From Caldifarciminota bacterium (lineage in GTDB: Bacteria; Hydrothermota; E44-bin80), in assembly GCA_023127905.1 (NCBI GenBank), contig JAGMEZ010000409.1, positions 1-6,222 on the forward strand: a DNA stretch of 6,222 nt. The letters run 5' to 3'. Both the position numbers and the translations under genes were made by a program. The notes beneath the pieces were generated by a model. The model worked only from the letters and a program-made list of their open reading frames with translations. It searched no databases and was not told where the DNA came from. How positions within the stretch are numbered: the stretch's first letter is position 1; every line of letters begins with the position of its first letter. Below are positions 1 to 5,419 of the stretch, piece after piece.

Positions 1-142
1 AACCCAAGACAGTAGTCAGAAACAGCGGGATTAACGGAAAAACCATCTGACTGCTGAGATCGGTGAATAGACTGACCAATCCCAGAATGAATATGTTCCT
101 GGTAATACCCTCAAAAATATTAATGTTTTTATGCTTATTCAT
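1..142 (-). CDS. MFS transporter, N-terminal fragment (runs off the left edge)
   Basis: Reading the minus strand from an ATG at 142-140 gives 47 codons open to the window edge. After a short polar leader (MNKHKNINIFEGITRN) comes a hydrophobic helix beginning IFILGLVSLFTDLSSQMV, followed by FPLIPLFLTTVLG. This is the characteristic first transmembrane helix and loop of a large Major Facilitator Superfamily group. The conserved acidic residue sits in F-T-D-L-S-S. Such proteins are inner-membrane secondary transporters of about 400 residues, so roughly 90% of the gene lies outside the window, and substrate cannot be inferred. The start lies 23 bases after the stop of the flavodoxin gene, with no promoter between, so the two genes are probably one transcript. 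The ribosome site is poor (only a GGA close to the ATG), which would fit translational coupling. Family confidence is good despite the short fragment. Confidence 0.75.
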   Translation of the reverse strand, partial: MNKHKNINIFEGITRNIFILGLVSLFTDLSSQMVFPLIPLFLTTVLG

Positions 143-165
143 TTTCCAATTTCTTTTTTTTATTT

Positions 166-657
166 CTACCGAGAAAGCTTCTTGCCAATCCCTTCAACCC
201 ATGCTTTTACTTTCTCTTTGTCCCAATTATCTGTGACGGTTTTTCTAAAGACTCTCATGCGACCTCCAAAAGCTTCTGTTGCAATTGGCTTGATATGAGG
301 AAACTTCTCCAGGACACCGTCTATGTATGTTACAACGGCTTCATCTCGTGTTTTTGGATCTCCAGCTCTGCACGACGACAGAAATATCACGATGTTCTTA
401 TCTTCAAAATTATTCTCGAGAAACCTCAAAGCTACTTTATACCATCGACTCATTCTGATACCGCTCCCAATGAAGATATTCTTGTACGGTGTAAAGTCGG
501 GCGAAGACTCTTCCCTGAGATTGACCAAATCTACTTCAAAACTATGTTTATCTCGCAGGATATCTGCAATTACATTGGCGGATTCCTCTGTCACCCCGCC
601 TTTTGTGGCATACGCCACAAGCGTCTTATTACTCGTTCCCATTTGTTCAGTTTGCAT
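166..657 (-). CDS. Flavodoxin-domain protein (HemG-like / Flavodoxin_5 type)
   Basis: This 163-residue protein is the length of a single-domain flavodoxin fold. The first strand (KTLVAYAT, residues 11-18) leads into a phosphate-binding loop T18-K-G-G-V-T23 where FMN phosphate would bind, followed by a helix. The pattern YATKxGxTxxxA resembles HemG-type menaquinone-dependent protoporphyrinogen oxidases and related Flavodoxin_5 proteins. Later FMN-contact loops are recognisable: GSGIRMSRWY (64-73), LSSCRAGDP (93-101) and AFGGRM (129-134). It is probably a soluble FMN redox protein; its partner is unknown. A true HemG role is not shown because no heme genes are nearby. No signal peptide is seen. 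The ATG at 657 is the first possible start. The best Shine-Dalgarno (AAGGAGAG, 673-680) lies 15 bases upstream, unusually far, and no start codon lies closer to it. Met6 would be further still. The MFS gene follows 23 bases downstream. Confidence 0.85.
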   Translation of the reverse strand: MQTEQMGTSNKTLVAYATKGGVTEESANVIADILRDKHSFEVDLVNLREESSPDFTPYKNIFIGSGIRMSRWYKVALRFLENNFEDKNIVIFLSSCRAGDPKTRDEAVVTYIDGVLEKFPHIKPIATEAFGGRMRVFRKTVTDNWDKEKVKAWVEGIGKKLSR

Positions 658-664
658 TTCAGTC

Positions 665-721
665 TTAGTTTTCTCTCCTTAAATTATTAAAAAGGGAACT
701 TCCCCTTTTTTCTTTTTTCAT
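665..721 (-). other. Possible 18-codon leader ORF upstream of the flavodoxin gene (speculative)
   Basis: An ATG at 721-719 opens 18 codons (MKKEKRGSSLFNNLRREN) ending in TAA at 667-665, seven bases before the flavodoxin ATG. The predicted promoter would place the transcript start near 726, so this ORF would be nearly leaderless; no Shine-Dalgarno precedes it. It spans the hairpin at 689-710 and the AAGGAGAG ribosome site of the next gene. The peptide is basic and matches no family I know. It may be a chance ORF. It is listed because terminating ribosomes could reinitiate at 657, which would explain the poor spacing there. Confidence 0.2.
689..710 (-). terminator. Hairpin in the flavodoxin leader (weak terminator or attenuator)
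   Basis: AAAAAGGG (689-696) and CCCTTTTT (703-710) form a perfect 8-bp inverted repeat with a 6-base loop. A shifted GGGA/TCCC pairing is also possible. Read on the minus strand, the 3' arm ends in five Ts followed by AATAATTT. Read on the plus strand, it is followed by a T-rich run to 718. Only three pairs are G-C, so it would be a weak intrinsic terminator. It lies between the predicted flavodoxin promoter and its ribosome site, and it also lies downstream of the lipoprotein gene. It could end lipoprotein transcripts, attenuate the flavodoxin-MFS transcript, or be a protein-binding site. Confidence 0.4.
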
Positions 722-732
722 ATTTGGAAAGA

Positions 733-760
733 ATTATACAAAAAAAACTTATTTTACCAA
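733..760 (-). promoter_or_regulatory. Putative sigma70 promoter for flavodoxin-MFS
   Basis: On the minus strand a consensus TATAAT (738-733) is preceded by TTGGTA (760-755) at 16-bp spacing, matching 4 of 6 bases of the -35 consensus. The predicted start is near 726, giving a leader of about 70 bases that contains the 689-710 hairpin. Surrounding DNA is very A/T-rich, so a chance match is possible. The rest of 722-894 shows no gene. Confidence 0.45.
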
Positions 761-894
761 CAAATTTTTTAATTTTGCAAGTGTTTTTTGGAGGGGGATT
801 TCAAGGTAGGGGATAGAGTTAGATTTCCTTTTTCAAAACCTCCAGTAAAAATAATTATATCTCACGTCATGGTTTGACCACTGTCTTTTTGGAT

Positions 895-1920
895 CTAAAA
901 AATCCTTAATGACATAATTGTTTGAAATTCATAATTAAATGTTGCGCTCACACTATCTGTACTCACAATATAGACCTTTGCATAGTAATCCCCCTGAACC
1001 CTCATCGCATAATAGTTTTCTGAAAATACAGGTTCTTTACTATTGTACCCTGCCGGTGGTGCTGTGAAAAAATTGAATGTACCCATGTTGAGCATATCGG
1101 TTGTTTTGTCCCCGTTGTAGGGAGGTTCATCTGCACTATAAAAATCAAATGTCAAGGAATCGGAATATAGGTAGAAATCAATCACTGATTTGTAAATGCC
1201 GTCAAGAGAATAAGTTGTTCCAATTCCTGTTTGAGGATCCCAACCATACGCACTACCTTCACCAGAGGTACCAGTAGAGATTATAATATCCGAATCGCTC
1301 GCATATGGTTCACTGCTTATTGTAGCAGGATCACTCAATTGAGTTTCATAAACAGAATAAACAGTGTAAGTCCCGGTTGACAAAGGAAAATCATCCATAT
1401 AGCTCGGCTCATCATAGTTCAATGAAATTGTATCCCCATCAGGAATAATGACTTCATATCCATCAACAATATCAATCTGGTCCCATGAGATAGTTACTCC
1501 ATCACCTTCTACATCTGCCACAATCGAAAGATTGGGTGGTTTTGGTGGGGTTTGCCCTGTTGTGAAACTCCATATATTTCCTTCAGTAGTATGGTCTTGA
1601 TTGTCTTTTGCAACTATCTTCCAATAATACTGTGTATTAAAATCAAGGATGCCTGGGGCATAAATCTTGTCAAACTGATTATTAGACACAACAGGTGGTG
1701 GAGAACTCGTACCAAAATATATATCGTATCTTACCGGGTCACCGTCTGGATCTCCACTTGTCCAGATTAAATTAACATCTACTCCCTGATCTATAGCACC
1801 ATTTGAAGGAACCGGGTTATCAGGAACATATGGTGCACTGTTTTCTGGTTCTGTTGTTTTTTTTGTACAGCCAGCTAACATAACTAAAATGATAATTATT
1901 AGGAATGTCTTACATGTCAT
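895..1920 (-). CDS. Lipoprotein with two fibronectin type III-like domains
   Basis: This is a 341-residue secreted lipoprotein. The ATG at 1920 is chosen over an in-frame ATG at 1968 because AAAGGAGG lies five bases upstream of it and a signal sequence starts there directly. A short basic n-region is followed by a hydrophobic core (residues 6-15) and a lipobox L15-A-G-C18, so Cys18 would be lipidated after signal peptidase II cleavage. A Thr/Glu/Pro linker leads to a first Fn3-like domain (about 29-122) with D-P-D-G-D-P and the strand YYWKIVAKD, ending WSFTTG. A second, more divergent Fn3-like domain spans about 125-207. Residues 208-341 form a Tyr/Ser/Asp/Gly-rich segment I cannot assign. 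The likely location is the cell envelope, facing out or into the periplasm, perhaps in adhesion or binding; no catalytic motif is visible. It is probably transcribed alone from the strong promoter at 1989-2017. Confidence 0.88.
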   Translation of the reverse strand: MTCKTFLIIIILVMLAGCTKKTTEPENSAPYVPDNPVPSNGAIDQGVDVNLIWTSGDPDGDPVRYDIYFGTSSPPPVVSNNQFDKIYAPGILDFNTQYYWKIVAKDNQDHTTEGNIWSFTTGQTPPKPPNLSIVADVEGDGVTISWDQIDIVDGYEVIIPDGDTISLNYDEPSYMDDFPLSTGTYTVYSVYETQLSDPATISSEPYASDSDIIISTGTSGEGSAYGWDPQTGIGTTYSLDGIYKSVIDFYLYSDSLTFDFYSADEPPYNGDKTTDMLNMGTFNFFTAPPAGYNSKEPVFSENYYAMRVQGDYYAKVYIVSTDSVSATFNYEFQTIMSLRIF

Positions 1921-1988
1921 CTTATCCTCCTTTTTTCTATACAGTAAAATCACTTTTCTAATCCTCAAATTGTCTCTTTCTTATAAAA

Positions 1989-2017
1989 ATTATAGCACAT
2001 AAGCGTATATTCGTCAA
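1989..2017 (-). promoter_or_regulatory. Sigma70 promoter of the lipoprotein gene
   Basis: On the minus strand TTGACG (2017-2012) and TATAAT (1994-1989) are separated by exactly 17 bp, and TGC before the -10 box makes it an extended -10 promoter. Eleven of the twelve hexamer bases match consensus. The predicted start is near 1982, giving a leader of about 60 bases before the ATG at 1920. It is the strongest promoter in the window by eye. Confidence 0.82.
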
Positions 2018-2040
2018 GAAAATTTTAGCAACAGCAGCTA

Positions 2041-2070
2041 AAAGGGGACAGACTACTCTTTTAAAAGTCT
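2041..2070 (+). repeat. Possible remnant of a dispersed REP-type repeat
   Basis: The intergenic segment begins AAAGGGGACAGACTACTC and ends AAAAGTCT, giving a short inverted repeat AGACT (2050-2054) / AGTCT (2066-2070). The GGGGACAGACTACT string resembles, from memory, the ends of dispersed palindromic repeats linked to REP-type Y1 transposases in several environmental bacteria. Only one copy is visible here and the second arm is degenerate, so this is a weak call. An A/T-only hairpin (2085-2099) nearby could help end the DUF3795 transcript. Confidence 0.25.
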
Positions 2071-2108
2071 AATTATTCAAACAGATAATATTTTATTATT
2101 CGCTCAGT

Positions 2109-2453
2109 CTATAAATTTTTTCTGATTTCTTCGAGAGTAGCCTTTGCGTCAGGTACTACCTTGAAGAATTCACTTAGTTTTTCGCAAGCAAAATCATCAC
2201 AATAAGCGCAATTCTTTACATTTTTCTCCTGCCCGCACTTTCTTATTCCACATTCGTTCCAGTGACCGATATGTAGACCAGTCTCTGCCATACATCCGAC
2301 GCAGTTAATATCTTCTGGTTTCATCTCACAGTTGTATTCCTTTGACCACTGCTCTGCGGTTTTCTTCCTTATATCATCATCATCATTCTGAGTTGCTAAG
2401 AATGCAGGACATTCAGTACAAGTTATGCCACAATATGCAATCATTCTATCCAT
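2109..2453 (-). CDS. Cysteine-rich DUF3795-family protein
   Basis: This is a 114-residue protein with 11 cysteines at positions 8, 12, 15, 42, 51, 54, 68, 73, 82, 85 and 90. The order YCGITCxECPAF (7-18), CVGC (51-54), CGIRKCG (68-74) and NCAYCDDFACEKL (81-93) is the signature of the DUF3795 family, whose function is unknown. The cysteine spacing suggests zinc or iron-sulfur binding; that is inference. It has no signal peptide, so it is cytoplasmic. The ATG at 2453 is preceded by AAAGGAGG with a 4-base spacer. Met4 (2444) is an alternative, but its 13-base spacing is worse. The gene starts 64 bases after the ddl stop, across a region with two inverted repeats, and may share the ddl transcript. 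The length is normal for the family as I know it. Confidence 0.88.
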   Translation of the reverse strand: MDRMIAYCGITCTECPAFLATQNDDDDIRKKTAEQWSKEYNCEMKPEDINCVGCMAETGLHIGHWNECGIRKCGQEKNVKNCAYCDDFACEKLSEFFKVVPDAKATLEEIRKNL

Positions 2454-2471
2454 AATTCCTCCTTTCTTACT

Positions 2472-2493
2472 TATTGGACAAATCAGTCCAATA
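2472..2493. repeat. Perfect inverted repeat, possible operator, before the DUF3795 gene
   Basis: TATTGGAC (2472-2479) and GTCCAATA (2486-2493) form a perfect 8-bp inverted repeat around the 6-base spacer AAATCA. It ends 9 bases from the AAAGGAGG ribosome site of the DUF3795 gene. The distal arm can instead pair locally as GTCC-AATA-GGAC (2486-2497), so two hairpins compete. No T-tract follows on the minus strand, which argues against a terminator for ddl. On the plus strand five Ts follow after four bases. An operator or mRNA-structure role is possible. Confidence 0.5.
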
Positions 2494-2496
2494 GGA

Positions 2497-2511
2497 CTTT
2501 TTATTAAAAAG
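2497..2511. repeat. Short A/T-rich inverted repeat just after ddl
   Basis: CTTTTT (2497-2502) and AAAAAG (2506-2511) form a perfect 6-bp inverted repeat with loop ATT, six bases beyond the ddl stop codon. It abuts the TATTGGAC palindrome. With one G-C pair per arm it would make a weak hairpin. It may be a weak 3' end signal for ddl or part of a composite binding site. Confidence 0.3.
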
Positions 2512-2517
2512 CATACT

Positions 2518-3621
2518 TCAAATATTAAAAGATGTCTCCAGATTCTTTTCCTTTCTAAATCTCTCCAGCGTAAGCTGGATCAATCTATCTATCAATTCTG
2601 AGTACGGAATCCCTGTTGCTTCCCAGAGTCGAGGATACATGCTAATCTTTGTAAATCCTGGAATCGTATTAAGTTCGTTTACAATAACTTCCCTGTTATC
2701 TCTCAAGAAAAGGTCCACACGAGCCATTCCTTCGCAACAAAGTACTCTAAAGGTCTTAATTGCAAGCTCTTGGATTTCTTTTATAATATTATCTGCAAGT
2801 TTTGCTGGAATTTCCAGGATTGCTCCATTTTCATCAATATACTTGGCTTCATAAGAATAAAATTCATGTTGTGGTATAACCTCGCCAGGCACCGAAGCAA
2901 TTGGATTATCATTGCCCAGGACAGAACACTCAATCTCCCTTCCTTCTATAAATTCCTCGAACAGAATTTTTCTATCGTATCTGAATGCTTCCTTTACAGC
3001 AACATCAAATTGCTTTCCATCCGATACCTTGCTAATCCCAACGGATGAACCAAGATTCGCTGGTTTAACAAAAAACGGCAGACCTAATTTCTTCATTACA
3101 TCGTCGAAGTTAGTCACATTTATGGATGATCGGTTAAAAGAAAGAAATGTAGCGATAGGAATTCCAGCATCCCTGAGCAGACGTTTCATAACATCTTTAT
3201 CCATACCCACTGCAGAACCTAAAACACCAGCACCAACAAATGGGATGTTTGCAAGTTTTAGTAAGCCCTGAATAGTACCATCTTCCCCAAACGGTCCATG
3301 AAGTATTGGAAATACCACATCAACCTGTCTTTCAGATTGGCCTCTGGTAAGACTAACAAGTTGTTTCGTTTTCTTACCAGGAACAAATAAAACCCTGTCA
3401 CTCGCTTTATTTAGCTTAATCAACTTGGGATTATCCTCATGCAAAAGAAACCTTGAGGAATCACTCAAATGCCATTGTCCTTCCTTGTCAATACCTATTA
3501 GTATCACTTCGTATTTTTTCTTATTGATGGCTTCAATAACATTTTTTGCTGACTGGAGAGAAACTTCGTGTTCTGCCGATTTTCCTCCAAAAAGAATTCC
3601 TACTCTAATTTTCTCACTCAT
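2518..3621 (-). CDS. ddl: D-alanine--D-alanine ligase
   Basis: This ATP-grasp enzyme joins two D-alanines in the cytoplasm for the peptidoglycan pentapeptide precursor. It has 367 residues, the DdlA size class. The N-terminal domain has LFGGKSAEHEVS (10-21), with Glu19 matching the E. coli DdlB Glu15 position. HGPFGEDGTIQG (108-119) follows, then the ATP-grasp region: VKPANLGSSVGISKV (185-199), EEFIEGREIECSV (222-234), FYSYEAKY (254-261), ARVDLF (300-305) and NELNTIPGF (315-323). Tyr261 matches DdlB Tyr216. This indicates the dipeptide enzyme rather than a VanA-type D-Ala-D-Lac ligase. Arg301, Asp303, Glu316 and Asn318 occupy the ATP/magnesium positions. All key residues are present. The ATG has GAAGGA six bases upstream and an in-frame stop two codons before it, fixing the start. 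It lies outside any mur/fts cluster and has its own promoter inside direct repeat A. Confidence 0.97.
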   Translation of the reverse strand: MSEKIRVGILFGGKSAEHEVSLQSAKNVIEAINKKKYEVILIGIDKEGQWHLSDSSRFLLHEDNPKLIKLNKASDRVLFVPGKKTKQLVSLTRGQSERQVDVVFPILHGPFGEDGTIQGLLKLANIPFVGAGVLGSAVGMDKDVMKRLLRDAGIPIATFLSFNRSSINVTNFDDVMKKLGLPFFVKPANLGSSVGISKVSDGKQFDVAVKEAFRYDRKILFEEFIEGREIECSVLGNDNPIASVPGEVIPQHEFYSYEAKYIDENGAILEIPAKLADNIIKEIQELAIKTFRVLCCEGMARVDLFLRDNREVIVNELNTIPGFTKISMYPRLWEATGIPYSELIDRLIQLTLERFRKEKNLETSFNI

Positions 3622-3627
3622 ATTTTA

Positions 3628-3633
3628 TCCTTC
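3628..3633 (-). promoter_or_regulatory. Ribosome binding site of ddl
   Basis: GAAGGA lies six bases before the ddl ATG. The same context, a purine-rich site followed by TAAAATATG with an in-frame TAA, occurs before the nucleotidase gene, where the ribosome site is a stronger AAGGAGGT (5252-5259). Confidence 0.6.
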
Positions 3634-3663
3634 AAATTGCATTTACTTCCATCCATTACCTAT

Positions 3664-3765
3664 CTGACAGAAATGCGCATTGTGTTATCTCTATATAATT
3701 ATATTGCGCCCAAACTCATCATTATTTTACGCTTCAAAATCAACCATGTCAAGGACTTTGTTTTT
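3664..3765 (-). repeat. 102-bp direct repeat, copy A (ddl promoter and leader)
   Basis: This segment aligns without gaps to 5285-5386 (offset 1621), with 10 mismatches by hand count, about 90% identity. Both copies sit in the same orientation and at the same place relative to a gene: its gene-proximal end is 42 bases from the ddl ATG, against 38 bases for the other copy and its gene. The distal half (3712-3765) has only two differences and holds the promoter. The gene-proximal half, which would be transcribed leader, has diverged more. The nucleotidase stop codon lies 14 bases beyond its distal end, so the repeat fills most of the 158-base gap between the two genes. Confidence 0.93.
3724..3752 (-). 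promoter_or_regulatory. Sigma70 promoter of ddl (inside repeat A)
   Basis: On the minus strand a consensus TTGACA (3752-3747) is followed after exactly 17 bp by TAAAAT (3729-3724), five of six consensus bases. An A-rich stretch just upstream of the -35 box could act as an UP element. The predicted start is near 3717, giving a leader of about 95 bases, of which some 54 bases are shared with the nucleotidase leader. Confidence 0.75.
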
Positions 3766-3779
3766 TTGACCCCGAAGCT

Positions 3780-5246
3780 TTAGTTTTTATATACTAAACG
3801 ACCCTCAACCTTACGTCCAATATTCTGGTGGTTCCTCAAGTATTCTTCAAGAACTCCCTGAGCAGAGGTTGAGACTACTTTTGGTTTGCCTGATTGGCGC
3901 AGCTCTTCCGGGGTGACATTTAAGTAGTCTGCGCTATTATTTGCATGATATCCCTGAAGGCAAATTTTGTATAACTGCTGATCAGTTATCGACTCACCTC
4001 TCAATATCAGGGATTCGAGTGCCTTCGTTGAATCATTATAAATGGCTTGAATACCTCCACTCACCTGATAGCACTCACCCTCACCATCACGATTTTCAAG
4101 TCTCATAGTGTGTGCAAAGATTTTCTTAACATAATTACCAGTAATAGTAAACCGTATCAGGCTATCGTCATAAGGGAAACACGATTTGATATTTCCTAAT
4201 GTTACACTTGGTCCAAGCTCTTTAACTCTGATTGACCCAGCACCGACAAACATAATGTCGCACTCTGCAATTTTAGCAAAAACATCAGCCACTAAATTTC
4301 CCAAAGATGTTTCAACTTCTCTCTGCGGATGAGTAAGTTTATCAGAAAACTTGCACACTATTGTGTTGTACTTGCGGTCTACCTCCTTTTTAAAAGATGC
4401 AATATATTCTGTTAACGCTTTATCGCGCTCCGCAATCTTTTCGTTTATTTGAATAAGCTGCCATTTGTAATCAACAATACTGTTCTTTTCATCATCAACT
4501 ATAATATCGAAACGTCCAATCTGGTTTGTCCCTACCCCTGCCTGTGCAATTAAAACATTGTTTACCTTTTCTGGTTCACTTAGTATTGTGTGAGAGTGTC
4601 CGCCGATAATCATATCAACACCCCATTCAGGTTTAAGCATTTTAGCCAGCTGGATATCAGATTCGAAACCGATGTGGGTTAACAAAATTGTCAAATCAAT
4701 GTCATCATTTTTATAAGCATCGGTAATTTTTCCAACCTCTGCACTGGCATCTTCAAGTGAGATTAAGGTACCGATTAACTCATCTTGTTCGATCGAATCA
4801 ATCACCTTCTCTGTAATAATACCTGTAAATAGAATATCAAAACCGGCTTTGTTGATGATAACATATGGTTTCATGAGTCGCTTGAAGTATTTTTTAATAT
4901 ATAAATTTGCATTCACAATTGGGAAATTAGCCATCTTTTCTAAAAATAATAAGTGAGGTAATCCATAGTCGAACTCATGATTCCCAAGAGCTACAACATC
5001 AGGAGCAAGATAATTCATAATTTCTATAGTCGAAATGCCTTTATATTCAGAATCTATGAGCGAACCCTGAACCATATCACCCGATATGACATATAAGACA
5101 TTTTCCTCCTCTTTTCGTACTTTGTTAACATACCCTGATAGAAGTGCAAGCCCACCGATGAGTTCTCCTTTTTCACCCTGAACTTCAGCGAGAAAATCTC
5201 CATGCATGTCATTCGAATGTAAGATGGTAAATTTCTTAGTCTTCAT
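3780..5246 (-). CDS. 5'-nucleotidase / metallophosphatase family protein, leaderless
   Basis: This 488-residue protein has the two-domain UshA/5'-nucleotidase architecture. The N-terminal calcineurin-like phosphatase domain carries every metal and catalytic motif: SNDMHG (Asp13, His15), SGDMVQG (Asp57), GNHEFDYG (Asn89, His90, Asp93), LTHIGFESD (His191) and GGHSHT (His217, His219). The C-terminal substrate domain runs from about 290 to 485, with SLGNLVADVF (314-323), GAGSIR (335-340), CFPYDDSL (356-363) and YQVSGG (393-398). GAGSIR replaces the usual GGGIR-type substrate loop. The expected reaction is hydrolysis of nucleoside 5'-phosphates or related phosphoesters. Periplasmic UshA has a signal peptide, but this protein begins MKTKKFTILHSND with none. 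An in-frame stop two codons upstream and AAGGAGGT five bases before the ATG fix that start. It is probably cytoplasmic, as I recall for Bacillus YunD. Direct repeats bracket the gene. Confidence 0.92.
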   Translation of the reverse strand: MKTKKFTILHSNDMHGDFLAEVQGEKGELIGGLALLSGYVNKVRKEEENVLYVISGDMVQGSLIDSEYKGISTIEIMNYLAPDVVALGNHEFDYGLPHLLFLEKMANFPIVNANLYIKKYFKRLMKPYVIINKAGFDILFTGIITEKVIDSIEQDELIGTLISLEDASAEVGKITDAYKNDDIDLTILLTHIGFESDIQLAKMLKPEWGVDMIIGGHSHTILSEPEKVNNVLIAQAGVGTNQIGRFDIIVDDEKNSIVDYKWQLIQINEKIAERDKALTEYIASFKKEVDRKYNTIVCKFSDKLTHPQREVETSLGNLVADVFAKIAECDIMFVGAGSIRVKELGPSVTLGNIKSCFPYDDSLIRFTITGNYVKKIFAHTMRLENRDGEGECYQVSGGIQAIYNDSTKALESLILRGESITDQQLYKICLQGYHANNSADYLNVTPEELRQSGKPKVVSTSAQGVLEEYLRNHQNIGRKVEGRLVYKN

Positions 5247-5284
5247 ATTTTACCTCCTTTTGGTGTAATCTGTGTTATTCATTT

Positions 5285-5386
5285 CTGAGAGAAATGTGTA
5301 TTGTATTATCTCTCAATAATTATTTTGCGCCTAAACTCATCATTATTTTGTGCTTCAAAATCAACCATGTCAAGGACTTTGTTTTT
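5285..5386 (-). repeat. 102-bp direct repeat, copy B (nucleotidase promoter and leader)
   Basis: This is the partner of 3664-3765, ungapped and with 10 differences, most of them transitions. Its gene-proximal end is 38 bases from the nucleotidase ATG. The -35 box and its A-rich upstream flank (AAAAACAAAGTCC) are identical in both copies. Unique to this copy is a potential stem GAGAGA (5288-5293) / TCTCTC (5309-5314) in the leader. Copy A lacks that stem and instead has a GCGCA/TGCGC pairing. Conserved RNA structure across the whole leader is therefore not supported. Confidence 0.93.
5345..5373 (-). promoter_or_regulatory. Sigma70 promoter of the nucleotidase gene (inside repeat B)
   Basis: On the minus strand TTGACA (5373-5368) is separated by 17 bp from CAAAAT (5350-5345). 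The -10 box differs from copy A only in its first base, C instead of T, which should weaken it because that T is among the better conserved -10 positions. The predicted start is near 5338, about 92 bases before the ATG. Confidence 0.6.
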
Positions 5387-5419
5387 AAGTGTTAAGACAA
5401 AATGGAAATGTCGAGTTTA

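Noticed and set aside
295..690. Two overlapping plus-strand ORFs (295-690 and 323-682)
   Set aside because: They lie antisense to the flavodoxin gene, which has clear family motifs. Their translations show no recognisable domain and neither has a ribosome site I could support.
891..905. GGAT/ATCC inverted repeat at the end of the lipoprotein gene as a terminator
   Set aside because: The stem is only four base pairs and the following bases on the transcribed strand are As rather than Ts.
1921..1968. Upstream in-frame start that would add 16 residues to the lipoprotein
   Set aside because: The extension would bury the signal sequence behind a charged segment, and the strong AAAGGAGG site falls inside it, right before Met at 1920. 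That start gives a normal lipoprotein signal.
3664..3717. Shared leader as a riboswitch
   Set aside because: The segment matches no riboswitch class I know. The GCGCA/TGCGC stem of copy A is broken in copy B and the GAGAGA/TCTCTC stem of copy B is absent in copy A.
3768..3774. TGACCCC beside repeat A, echoed by CTGACCCCC at the end of the Gate gene, as a mobile-repeat boundary
   Set aside because: The shared string is too short to mean much, and the second instance is coding sequence. The flanking bases of the two repeat copies do not match there.
2639..3783. Several plus-strand ORFs opposite ddl and in the ddl/nucleotidase gap
   Set aside because: They are shadows of ddl and of the promoter repeat, with no conserved motifs; ddl on the other strand is unambiguous.
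3664..5386. Repeats as inverted ends of an insertion sequence or MITE
   Set aside because: The two copies are direct, not inverted, and internal terminal inverted repeats or target-site duplications were not seen. The gene between them is a nucleotidase, not a transposase.
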